Of a stretch of 64,000 nucleotides of DNA, positions 9,001-18,100 are shown in pieces. How positions within the stretch are numbered: position 1 is the first letter of the stretch; each line of letters starts with the position of its first letter. The position numbers and the translations under genes were made by a program. The notes below the pieces were generated by a model. It did no database searches. It saw only the letters and a list, made by a program, of their open reading frames with translations, and had not been told where the DNA came from. This stretch comes from Chitinophaga filiformis (GTDB lineage: Bacteria; Bacteroidota; Bacteroidia; Chitinophagales; Chitinophagaceae), in the NCBI RefSeq assembly GCF_021646545.1, contig NZ_JAKIRP010000024.1:91245-155244 (forward strand), written 5' to 3'.

Positions 9001-9234
9001 ATGGACTCTATCCTGCTGGTGAAATATGTACAGTGCATCAATGCACAGTTGGGACTGAACGCAACCACCAATATGCTGTTCAATTATCCCACCATCAATG
9101 GCTTGTCGGTTTATGTGAACAGCCGTTTTAAAAAGGCTGTGACAGCACCGGTAAAAGCAACCATCAGCAGTCTCTATGATATGAGTGATGAGGAGGTATT
9201 AAAAATGGTTAGTGAAGAAATGCAAAAATATTAA
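6016..9234 (+). CDS. AT-less polyketide synthase module, KS-KR-ACP
   Basis: I chose GTG 6016 because it lies just after the thioesterase stop and begins a helical docking-like segment (IIRNLERKLQEEKNRD). The ATG at 5902 would overlap that gene. The protein has 1072 residues. The KS domain spans about 40-460, with VVGMACHLPGG, active-site Cys in DTACSSS (about 210) and His in HGTGTSLGD and NVGHLEAAAG. No AT follows; about 230 residues of linker and KR structural subdomain lead to the KR (TGGKGSLG near 704, Tyr in YAAANAY near 836). One ACP has its Ser in GMDSILL (about 995). It should add one malonate unit and reduce it to a hydroxyl. Acyl loading must come in trans, most simply from the AT in the FAAL-PKS at 43055-49300. 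Confidence 0.9.
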   Translation: MKTATQSTSHDTLSSLQKSFLIIRNLERKLQEEKNRDPLSEEIAVVGMACHLPGGIRSVQDFWDALLTGEDLIADNGLTARWQDMGQSESSVHRAMPHAGLLDDITLFDNEYFHISPAEARYIDPQQRQLLMTVANALADAGIAPESLKGSDTGVFTGISAFDYSLHIMQQDDKYRVDPYLGSGNSLSGASGRISYCYGFHGPCLSIDTACSSSLVALHQGAESLKRHECGIAIVGGVNLVLSPYLQASLTDAGMLSPDGRCKAFDDSANGYVRSEGCLTVVLKRLSDAVKDGDRIYACIKGSAVAQDGASGGLTVPDPASQAKVIRNALRAAGMQPEEISFIEGHGTGTSLGDPVEAEGLKQVFGSRKGGEKLLMGSVKSNVGHLEAAAGLAGFMKACLSIYHRQLPPHLHFQQPNHHIDWEHMPFRVNKHVYGFTDKDARISGGVSSFGFTGTIAHCIVTACEATPSIKAKQLPAPHFQQKSHWLGNLPGKSAAACFNIQWKPLTALEEKGTPQQYIYIETGAGTAVVREQFMQNNESSTLAPEQVLMLDSIVPAPRPYPLCLVYDISTLQETDAGEMKHVYQQLLHFLQTVQQLSHIPETILFITRHAFNAPGTNDVNALQYSLTAFIRSASLEMRGPAMLVLDIDTTLPDQAFINNYIQQSYYREIAGRNGGIWYPALGVTGLSPAVEITCDPDGTYLITGGKGSLGAHLAEWMLHKGAGTVIVTGRSAGSPTHNDRIVYKQLDVTDENAVRDFGDWLRMERKVLKGIVHAAGTNSRCLQSRMSADDIMYVAAPKVTGLQHLTTYLPLEGLDFLVTYSSIAAVWGSGMLSHYAAANAYMDAFVLQLRKRGIPAKTIDWGPWKDSNMMLEAENSADLLKESGVPPFNAGAVRRVYASLLVADAPQLVYVCLDNARFIAMMEMQGAMAFWENLRPVEEAVETPAAGKTDLSLIADDVEREDIIKQELLRLVKQVLAIGDDEQVDLSRSFSDMGMDSILLVKYVQCINAQLGLNATTNMLFNYPTINGLSVYVNSRFKKAVTAPVKATISSLYDMSDEEVLKMVSEEMQKY

Positions 9235-9241
9235 GCACCCT

Positions 9242-12200
9242 ATGGAAAATATTGAGCTGGTAAAAAAGTTATACGAAAGGCTGAAGATAGCGGAAGAACG
9301 TATCGTAACGCTGGAGAAAAAGGAGGACATGCCTGTTGCCATTGTTGGCATGTCCTGCCGTTTTCCCGGCGCGGAAAATATAGCGGCATTCTGGGATAAT
9401 CTGTGCCAGGCTAAGGACGCCGTTGCCGAAGTGCCGGCAACACGCTGGAATGCGGCGCGCTTTTATGATAAGAACCCTGATGCGCCAGGCAAGTCTTATT
9501 GCACCAAAGGCGCTTTTATTGATGATGTAAAAGGATTTGATGCGGCCTTTTTCCGGATCAATCCTGCCGAGGCCAGGCAGATGTCGCCTCAGCAGCGTAT
9601 ACTGCTGGAAACCACCTGGCAGGCGCTGGAAGCAGCGAACATCCCGCCGGGTAGTCTGAACGGTACAGACACTGCAGTATTCCTGAGTATATCTGACGAT
9701 CAGTACAGACACCTTGCAGCAGGTGGGAATGTGGACGGTATCTCACATTTCTCTGTAACAGGTAATGCGATATCTACCGCTGGTGGAAGGATCGCTTATC
9801 AGCTGGGACTGACCGGTGCAAACATGGTGGTTGATACCGCCTGTTCTTCTTCCCTGGTAGCGGTCGACCTCGCGGTACGCGAGCTCCGTTCCGGTAAGAC
9901 CAACGTTGCCATAGCCGGTGGGGTGAACCTTTTCCTGACACCTTTCGGACATATCTCTCTTTCCAAAACCAGGGCCCTCTCAGAAGACGGGCGTTGTAAA
10001 GCGTTCGATGCATCGGCAGATGGATACGGACGCGGCGAAGGATGTGGTATAGTGGTGCTGAAAAGATATGATGACGCGGTGAAAGATGGCGATCATATTA
10101 TCGCCGTAATCAAAGGGACGGGGGTAAATCAGGATGGCGCGAGTAATGGTATGACGGCGCCGAATGGACTGGCGCAGGAAAGATTGTTACAATCAGTGCT
10201 CAATAAAGCGAATGTAGATCCTACCGATGTGCTGTACGTAGAAACACATGGTACAGGTACTAAACTCGGCGATCCTATTGAAGCAGAGGCATTGCAACAG
10301 GCTTATATCAGGGACAATAAACGGAAACATCCGCTCTACATAGGTAGTGTGAAGACCAATATTGGTCACCTGGAATCGGCTGCTGGTATTGCGGCGCTGA
10401 TAAAAACGGCCTTATGCCTGTATCATAAAAAAATACCGGCCAGCCTGCACTATCACAACCCTAATCCTGTTATCAGCTGGCATGAGCAGGTAAAAGTGGC
10501 GACAAGACTTATTGATATGCCGAAAGCCGAAAATCGTCTGGCAGCAGTCAGCTCATTTGGGTTCAGTGGCACGAATGTGCATATGATATTGCAGGCGGCA
10601 GAACAGGAGTATAGTAATCCCTATCCGGATGAATGTGCAGTGTTACTGCTCTCTGCCCGTTCTGCAAAAGCGCTGAAGAAGCTGGCAGCGGCATATGTTG
10701 ATTATCTTGGGAACACAGCCGCTGCTTTGCCTGATATAGCTTATACAGCCCTGCATTGCAGGGACCATTTCGAAGAGCGGGTAGCAGTGATAGCGGAAGA
10801 TAAGCCGGCGGCTGCGCGATTGCTGGAGTTGCTGATAACCGGCGCTGATGAAAGACTATTCGTATCACCCGGAATGACACACAGTCATTGCACATTGCTG
10901 CAGGAAGACGCACAGCAGTTCCTGTCGGGTAAAAAAGAACATAACTATTCGCTACGCGGTACGCAGGTACCTATTCCTGTTTATCAGTTTGATCATGAAG
11001 AGTTCTGGGTGGACGACAGTCTGTACCGCTCAGCCGAAGGGCCCACCCATGAAGTGGCTAAGGCTACACCTGCGGTAGCGGTGGAAGACGCGTCAATTGC
11101 ATTGTACGTGGACAGGATCGTTGGGGAGATCACAGAAATGAACGCGGGCACATTTGGAGACGCGGATGATTTCTTTGGCATGGGCATGGACTCTATTATG
11201 ATCATGCACCTGCGCGAACGCATCCTTGAAGATAAGCAGGTGAATATTGACATATCCCTGTTTTATGACAAACTAAATACACCCGGTAAATTAAAAGAAT
11301 ATCTGTTGGCGGCAGCACCCGGCGCCTTGACAGTAAAGAAGACAGTGGAAGCTGCTTTTGTACCTTATAAAGTGCCGGAGATAACAGCAGATCAGACTAC
11401 AGATGGCAAAGACGCTGCATTACAGGCTTTGGTGAATGATGTAGTAAAGAACAGCAGCAGCTCCAAACAACAGACACAAGCTTACCGCCAGTACCTGGCT
11501 AATAACCGCAACATAGCAGGCTTTAAGCCCCGCTGGAAAGAGATGGTATACCAGCCGGTGGCCGCAAAAGCGGAAGGGGCTTATATATGGGATAGCGAAG
11601 AGCATCGCTACCTCGATTTCACCATGGGATTTGGCGTACACCTCTTCGGTTACAACCCCTCATTTGTCAATCAACATCTGCAGGAAGTACTTGAAAATAA
11701 ATTGTTTCTCGGTGCTTTGAGTCCGCGGGCAGGGGAACTGGCCATGCGCATCTGTAACATCACCGGCAACGAGCGTGCGGCCTTTTATAACACAGGAACA
11801 GAAGCTGTGATGGTGGCCCTCAGGCTGGCCAGGGCCGTGACGCAGAAGAACAGGATCGTGCTCTTCTCCGGTTCCTATCATGGCACCTTTGATGGCATAC
11901 TGGCGCGGCAGGGCAAAGACATCTATGGCGAACCGCTGGCGCCGGGTGTGAGCACTTCGGTTAGTCAGGATGTGCTGGTATTGCGTTATGGTAATGAGGA
12001 AGACCTGGAAGTGATTGCAGGCATGGCGGAAGAAATCGCAGCTGTACTGGTAGAGCCGGTGCAGAGCCGCCGGCCGGATTTCTTCCCCGAACAATTCCTG
12101 CAGCAGCTGTCAGGCATTACAACACAGCACAACATTGCGCTGATATTTGATGAAGTGATATCCGGGTTCAGGTTTGCCATCAATGGCATTCGTGCCTTTA

Positions 12201-14122
12201 CAGACGTAAGGCCTGATATTTCTGTATATGGTAAGATCATCGGTGGTGGAGTACCCATCGGTGTAGTGGCAGGAAAGAGGCGTTTCCTGGATGCTGTGGA
12301 TGGCGGCTTCTGGACTTACGGCGATCAGTCACATCCTACAGTGATGAATACGTTTGTAGCAGGTACTTTCTGTCACCATCCTCTGGCCATGGAAGCAGGT
12401 ATCCATGTATTGAACCACCTGGAAGCCAACCCTGACATCTACCGGCAGCTGGAGCAAACCACCGGTAGCATCTGCGAAGAATTGAACACCTTCTTCAAAA
12501 GCAGGCATCTGCCTGTCAGCATGGTGCATTTCGGATCACTGTTCCGTTTTGTGCTGAAAGGTAATTACGAACTGTTGTTCTATAAACTGCTGGCGAAAGG
12601 TATCTATATCTGGGAAGGCAGGAACTGTTACGTGTCCACCGCGCATACTGCTGCCGATATCCGTTACCTGATCGATGCGGTAAAAGAAAGTTGTATGGAG
12701 TTGCTGCAGGACGAATTGATCACCGCAACGGAAGAAGAAGCGTTGCCTGAAATAAGACTCTCTGCTGCGCAGCAGAACATCTGGTGGGCATGGCAACTGC
12801 AGCAGGAATCGGCATTGTTTAATCTGTCGGAAACCATGTTGATTGAAAATGGTTTCCTGCCTGATAAATTCGAAGCAGCCTGCCACCTGCTGACGCAAAG
12901 ACATGAAATATTACGCACTGTCTTCTATGAAAAAGACGGTGTGCCCTGGCAGCGAACCGTATCTGACAGGCAATTCAGGCTTACCTGGATGGACCTGCCG
13001 GAAGACGACAGTGCAGCAGAACAGCTGCTGCAGGAGAAGGGCCAGGAGCCTTTCAGGCCGGATGACGACTGGTTATGGCGGGTGGCAGTCAGTGAAAGGA
13101 AGAATGGCGCATACCTGGTGACGATCACCCTGCACCATATCATTTGTGATGGGTGGTCCATGGAGGTGCTTTTCAATGACCTGATCGATCTGTACAATGC
13201 ATTGATAAAAGAAGAGACCATTAAAGGTGTTGGTGCATTACAGTACCGGCACTATGTGCAGGAAGAGCAGGAAAGTATGCAGAATGAAGCGCTGCGTACC
13301 TTTTGGCAGCAACAGGTGAAAGATATTGAATTACTGCATATTCCGGGATCGACCACTGAAGGTGCCCCGGGAAATGGAGAGTTCTCGTTGACGATCAAGG
13401 GCCAGCATTACGCCGGTATCCGGCAGCTGGCCACTGATCTTAATCTGAGCGTGTTTACCATCATCACAGCGGTGACCCAGTTACTGTTATACAGTTATAC
13501 CGGCGCAACAGACATTACCACCGGCACGCCTGTTACAGGTCGAAGCAAGGCGAAGTGGCATAAGCTCATAGGGCATTTCCTTAATATACTGGTACTGCGT
13601 ACGCAGCTTAAAAAAGAAGAGACCTTCACTGAACTGCTGCAAAGACTCAAGCTACACCTGCTGGAGATGTTCGAGAAGCAGGATTACTCTTTCGAAACAC
13701 TAAAAAACGAGTGCTGGGACCGGCGTGATGGCGAACAGCATCCCTTCTTTGAAATAGAAATATCACTGCAGAACTTCAGGCTGAAGCGGCACCATACTTC
13801 GAGGGACTTTAGTGGCTTGTCGGTGAACACGTTGAAGGGATTGTCCGTAGACCCGAGAAAGTACCCGATGGAATTCCGCTTTGATGAAGGGCATGACGAT
13901 ATCGAGCTGCAGATACATTACGATACTGGTCGCTATCCCGCAGCATTGGTGAAGGAAATGCTGGAAGACTGGCAGTTGTTACTGGAGCTGGCCTGTACAG
14001 GCAGAGACGAATCGCTGGCCGCATTGACAGGAAAGCTGAAGGAACTCCGTGCCGGCAGAACTAAACAGGCATTGCATTCCCGCCGTAGTGAGAACTTTTT
14101 GAAATTAACCACAACAAAATAA
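9242..14122 (+). CDS. hybrid PKS-NRPS, KS-ACP-aminotransferase-C (beta-amino acyl-forming)
   Basis: ATG 9242 follows the previous stop by 7 bp; an alternative ATG at 9212 would overlap it. The 1626-residue protein has a KS (Cys in DTACSSS near 199, HGTGTKLGD, NIGHLESAAG). The AT is missing, but the flanking linker is kept, ending in PIPVYQFDHEEFW (about 577-590). An ACP follows (GMDSIMI near 650). Next is a class III PLP aminotransferase of the glutamate-semialdehyde type (about 720-1155; Lys in YGKIIGGG near 998). A full condensation domain closes the protein (about 1170-1600; LHHIICDGWS). The aminotransferase should convert an ACP-bound beta-keto chain to a beta-amine, as in mycosubtilin and iturin synthases. 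The C domain then joins it to the first amino acid. Confidence 0.92.
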   Translation: MENIELVKKLYERLKIAEERIVTLEKKEDMPVAIVGMSCRFPGAENIAAFWDNLCQAKDAVAEVPATRWNAARFYDKNPDAPGKSYCTKGAFIDDVKGFDAAFFRINPAEARQMSPQQRILLETTWQALEAANIPPGSLNGTDTAVFLSISDDQYRHLAAGGNVDGISHFSVTGNAISTAGGRIAYQLGLTGANMVVDTACSSSLVAVDLAVRELRSGKTNVAIAGGVNLFLTPFGHISLSKTRALSEDGRCKAFDASADGYGRGEGCGIVVLKRYDDAVKDGDHIIAVIKGTGVNQDGASNGMTAPNGLAQERLLQSVLNKANVDPTDVLYVETHGTGTKLGDPIEAEALQQAYIRDNKRKHPLYIGSVKTNIGHLESAAGIAALIKTALCLYHKKIPASLHYHNPNPVISWHEQVKVATRLIDMPKAENRLAAVSSFGFSGTNVHMILQAAEQEYSNPYPDECAVLLLSARSAKALKKLAAAYVDYLGNTAAALPDIAYTALHCRDHFEERVAVIAEDKPAAARLLELLITGADERLFVSPGMTHSHCTLLQEDAQQFLSGKKEHNYSLRGTQVPIPVYQFDHEEFWVDDSLYRSAEGPTHEVAKATPAVAVEDASIALYVDRIVGEITEMNAGTFGDADDFFGMGMDSIMIMHLRERILEDKQVNIDISLFYDKLNTPGKLKEYLLAAAPGALTVKKTVEAAFVPYKVPEITADQTTDGKDAALQALVNDVVKNSSSSKQQTQAYRQYLANNRNIAGFKPRWKEMVYQPVAAKAEGAYIWDSEEHRYLDFTMGFGVHLFGYNPSFVNQHLQEVLENKLFLGALSPRAGELAMRICNITGNERAAFYNTGTEAVMVALRLARAVTQKNRIVLFSGSYHGTFDGILARQGKDIYGEPLAPGVSTSVSQDVLVLRYGNEEDLEVIAGMAEEIAAVLVEPVQSRRPDFFPEQFLQQLSGITTQHNIALIFDEVISGFRFAINGIRAFTDVRPDISVYGKIIGGGVPIGVVAGKRRFLDAVDGGFWTYGDQSHPTVMNTFVAGTFCHHPLAMEAGIHVLNHLEANPDIYRQLEQTTGSICEELNTFFKSRHLPVSMVHFGSLFRFVLKGNYELLFYKLLAKGIYIWEGRNCYVSTAHTAADIRYLIDAVKESCMELLQDELITATEEEALPEIRLSAAQQNIWWAWQLQQESALFNLSETMLIENGFLPDKFEAACHLLTQRHEILRTVFYEKDGVPWQRTVSDRQFRLTWMDLPEDDSAAEQLLQEKGQEPFRPDDDWLWRVAVSERKNGAYLVTITLHHIICDGWSMEVLFNDLIDLYNALIKEETIKGVGALQYRHYVQEEQESMQNEALRTFWQQQVKDIELLHIPGSTTEGAPGNGEFSLTIKGQHYAGIRQLATDLNLSVFTIITAVTQLLLYSYTGATDITTGTPVTGRSKAKWHKLIGHFLNILVLRTQLKKEETFTELLQRLKLHLLEMFEKQDYSFETLKNECWDRRDGEQHPFFEIEISLQNFRLKRHHTSRDFSGLSVNTLKGLSVDPRKYPMEFRFDEGHDDIELQIHYDTGRYPAALVKEMLEDWQLLLELACTGRDESLAALTGKLKELRAGRTKQALHSRRSENFLKLTTTK

Positions 14123-14129
14123 ACTCCCC

Positions 14130-15128
14130 ATGCAGTTTCAGAGACAGCAATTTTCATTAAAAGATGTGAAACCAAAACCCATTGATCTGGCGGGTGACCT
14201 CATTGATAAAACACCAGGTTTCCCTGTGCGTTACGAACCCGCTATGGATGGCGTCTCGTTAAGATCATGGCTGGCTGGGCACCAGGATGAAGTGGCGGAA
14301 GATCTGAAAGTGCATGGCGCTATCTTATTCAGAGGTTTTGACGTGCCGGACAGAAATGCGTTCCAGGATGTAATGGGGGCGTTTAATGAAGAATTCCTTT
14401 CTTATAAAGACCGCTCTTCCCCACGAACGGAAGTAAAAGAGAACCTGTACACGTCTACAGAACATCCGGCTGATCAGGTCATTAATATGCATAACGAATT
14501 GTCTTATTCTCATACCTGGCCGCTGAGGATCGCTTTTTATTGTTCCAAAGAGCCAGCTGAGAAAGGCGAGACACCTGTGGCGGATGTACGCAAAGTATTG
14601 CAACGCCTGCCTGCGGAACTGGTAAGCGTGTTCAAAGAAAAGGGAATACTATACCGAAGACTGCTGCAGAAGGGCGTAGGCTTATCGTGGCAGGAAGTAT
14701 TCCAGACAGAAGACCGCGCAGTGGTGGAGGAACATTGTAAAGCATATGGACAGGAATTTACCTGGAGCGGTAATGACCGGCTGGAGATCAGGTGGCGCCG
14801 TCCGGCTGTGAGAACGCACCCGGTCACCGGAGAAGATATCTGGTTCAACCACGGATACTTCTTCAATTTCCTGGCCCTCGCGCCCGAGATAAGGGCTGCC
14901 TTTTCCAGCAGTGATGAATTGCCTTTTAATACCTATTACGGAGATGGTTCTTCTATCGAAGCCGAATACCTGGAGCTTATTCACGCCGCCTACCAGGAGG
15001 AGTGTGTCTATTTTCCATGGAAAAGAAAGGATATCCTGCTGATGGATAATATGCTGGTTGCGCATGGGCGTAATTCTTTCAAAGGTGCGCGAGAGATCAA
15101 TGTAATCATGATGAAACCTATCAGATAA
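14130..15128 (+). CDS. TauD/SyrP-like Fe(II)/2-oxoglutarate dioxygenase, probable beta-hydroxylase
   Basis: The 332-residue protein has the TauD/TfdA fold. The facial triad reads His121-x-Glu123 in MHNELSY and a distal His312 in VAHGRNSF, followed by an Arg (GAREI) that should bind 2-oxoglutarate. HNE in place of HxD is, to my knowledge, common in the SyrP-like subfamily that hydroxylates carrier-bound amino acids. The gene starts 7 bp after the aminotransferase hybrid and stops 2 bp before the NRPS whose first adenylation domain reads as Asn. It probably beta-hydroxylates carrier-bound Asn on that module and perhaps on the second Asn module. Recruitment by the degenerate C-like domains is proposed in the findings. 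Confidence 0.88.
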   Translation: MQFQRQQFSLKDVKPKPIDLAGDLIDKTPGFPVRYEPAMDGVSLRSWLAGHQDEVAEDLKVHGAILFRGFDVPDRNAFQDVMGAFNEEFLSYKDRSSPRTEVKENLYTSTEHPADQVINMHNELSYSHTWPLRIAFYCSKEPAEKGETPVADVRKVLQRLPAELVSVFKEKGILYRRLLQKGVGLSWQEVFQTEDRAVVEEHCKAYGQEFTWSGNDRLEIRWRRPAVRTHPVTGEDIWFNHGYFFNFLALAPEIRAAFSSSDELPFNTYYGDGSSIEAEYLELIHAAYQEECVYFPWKRKDILLMDNMLVAHGRNSFKGAREINVIMMKPIR

Positions 15129-15130
15129 TA

Positions 15131-18100
15131 ATGGAGCGTTTACCCGATGCAATCATCCTTCCTGTTACTGAAACACAGAAAGGATATTTTCAACAACACA
15201 TATCCCAGCAGCCAGTTACTTTCTCCTGGCAGATCAATTGTGAGCCGGTACAGGACATGAAAGCGCTTGCGTCAGCGCTGCGGCAGCTTTTTCAAAAGCA
15301 GGAAGCCCTGCTGGTACGCTTCGTAAATCAGCCTGACATGGTTTACCCTTTGCAGGAGATCGGTACTGCGGAAGATGGACACATACATATTTTCCTTGAA
15401 GCACAGCGCAAAGATGCCCGCTCATTTTCAAATGATAGTAAACAGTATCTTGAACAGTTAAGTGAGCTGGTGGTGTTTGCCGCCTCACGCGACAGTGAAG
15501 ACGCTTGTTATCATGCCTACCTGCAGCTGCCTTTTGGTGTTGCGGATTTTCATAGTATAGGTAAGTTGTGCAGTGCCATACAACATGTCTTTTCTGCTAA
15601 GCCGGCGGCTGATGCAGCTATATCTTATTCACAATACGTAAGCTGGCAGGCGGAGACGCTAAAACAGCAGCCGGAGGAAATAACCAACTGGTTCAAACAA
15701 CAGCTGCCCACCCGCGTAAAAGCGACACCGTTTTTATTTGAAACAGCAGGTGTTACGGATAAACCGGTATATGAAAGCACCGCTGTCAACCGGAAAGGAA
15801 GGGCGTTGCAGCTAGAGGTGGAAAGGATAGGGTTTTCCGTGAGGGATTGCTGCTATGGCATCTTCAGTATCCTGTTAAGTCATTTTACCAGCAGGGACCT
15901 TGTGACACCCGGCGTAGTGCTCAGCGGCAGGGTGTATGACGAATTGGATAATACAGTGGGGCTTATCGACCAGGTGGTTCCATTACCACTGACATGGGAG
16001 GACAGGTTTAAATTGCTGGTCAACACGATCTCTCAGCTAATGGGAGAGCGTCAATCTGTAGCTGAATATTTCAGCCATGAATTTATACAGGAAGTTTCCG
16101 GTAGTGGATTGCCTTATGTGGTGCAGTACGTACAACTGCCTGATGATGTCGTGCATTACAGTGACTGGCAGGTGATACTTCCTGGTGTGGCATTGCAGCT
16201 GGACATCCTGGATACACAGGATGGATTGGCTACCCGCTGGATTTTTGACAGTACGCGGTTCAGCCGGCCTGCGGTAGAACAGATAGACCGCGTATTGCAA
16301 AAGCTGCTGGACCTCGCTGCAGTTAATCCGAAACAGCTCACAAACATTAATTTACTGGCGGATGAAACGCCTGTTGATATAGATCTTCCGACCACTGCAC
16401 AACAGGACTTTATCACCCTGTTTCAGGCAAGCTGCCGGCAGTACCCCGACGCAGTGGCCATTGTGGAGGGCGACATAACATATACCTATAGCGCATTGGA
16501 ACAGTTGGCCAATAAACTGGCGCTTGTGCTGATGAAAGAAAAGGGTGTACAGCCCGGAGATATTGTAGCTATCAGTGCGCCGAGAAGTGCCCGGGTGCTT
16601 ATTGCCCTCATTGCCATTATGAAGGCAGGAGCAGCTTTCCTGCCACTGGACAGGTCACAGCCGGCAGTCAGGGTACGGGCTATTCTGGATGATGCGGCCC
16701 CGGTGCTTGTGCTGACGGAGAATGCAGATGACAGGATCGGTTGTTCGATAGCGGCCTTGCTGGAGACAGCAGACAGCGTATCTGGTGAGATGGCGTATCC
16801 GCAACTGGATGGCGAAGCGCTTTCTTATGTGATCTATACGTCTGGTACGACAGGCAAACCAAAGGGTTGTATGTTGTCAGTGAATAATCTGTCGCATTAC
16901 TTACACTGGTGCGCCAAAACCTATACTAAAGAAACCATCTGCGGCAACTTCCCCTGGTTTACGCCATTGTCCTTTGACCTTACCATCACCGGCATCTTTT
17001 TGCCGCTGATAACCGGAAAGAAGGTGGTGGTATTTCCGGAGGAATTACAGACAGACCTCATCCTGCAGCAATGTTTTTCAGGAAAGTATGGCGTTGACAG
17101 TATTAAACTGACGCCTTCGCATATCAGTCTCTTAAAACACCTGGAACTGACAGAAACGCCTATACAGGTGGTGATCACAGGAGGAGAGCAGTTACAGGGT
17201 TCGCAGGCAGCGGCCTTGTTCCGGCTGAACAAAGACATTTTGCTATTCAATGAATACGGGCCAACGGAAGCTACTGTTGGCTGCATAGTGAAGCTTATCA
17301 GTCCTGACGATCAGCTGATCACCATAGGACGTCCGATAGATGGGATGCATGCGTGCATCCTCAATAATGCGGGACAGCCGCTATTGCCGGGATTGGCCGG
17401 AGAACTGTTCCTGGCAGGTAAGGGAATTGCCATGGGCTATCTCAACAACCAGGCCTTGACAGATGAGAAGTTTATACTGTCAGGTAATGATCGGGTGCTT
17501 TACAGAACCGGCGACCTTGCCCGGCAATTGCCGGACGGAGAGCTGGTGTTCCTGGGCAGGATGGACCAGCAGCTGAAGATCCGCGGATACCGTATAGAAG
17601 CAGAGGAAATCATACACCATTTACAATATATTCCGGGCGTAAGGGCGGCACATGTACTGGCGGAGCAGCATGGGGATGACCCCGAGCTGGCGCTGTTCTT
17701 TGAGGGCGATGCAGCCATCGCGGCTGTGGCAGCGTTGCTGAAAACGCATCTGCCGGCATACATGGTGCCGCAACATTTTTATAGGGTGAAGCAAATACCA
17801 CTTACCATCAATGGAAAAGTGGATACCAAACGGCTGTTGTCCCATAGCTTAACCATTAAAGAAGACACAAGACCTTATGAAGCCCCTGTTAACGATACCG
17901 AAGAACAGATAGCGGCTATCTGGAAGGAGCTGTTGCAGGTGGAGCAGGTGGGCAGGCATGACCACTTTTTTGCTTCCGGCGGACAAAGCATCAAGGCTTC
18001 GGCATTGGTGGCCCGTTTAAACAGGCATTTTAAGGCCGGATTTTCGCTGAAAGATATTTTTGACTATCCGGTATTGTCCGAACAGGCAATACGCGCTGTA

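Noticed and set aside
6016..14122. classical trans-AT PKS system
   Set aside because: No discrete AT, enoyl reductase, beta-branching cassette or split modules are visible, and an embedded AT exists in the FAAL-PKS. KS phylogeny would be needed to settle it.
15131..16390. N-terminal C-like domain as a starter condensation domain that acylates the peptide
   Set aside because: It lacks both active-site His, and the lipid is already delivered by the intact C domain at the end of the aminotransferase hybrid.
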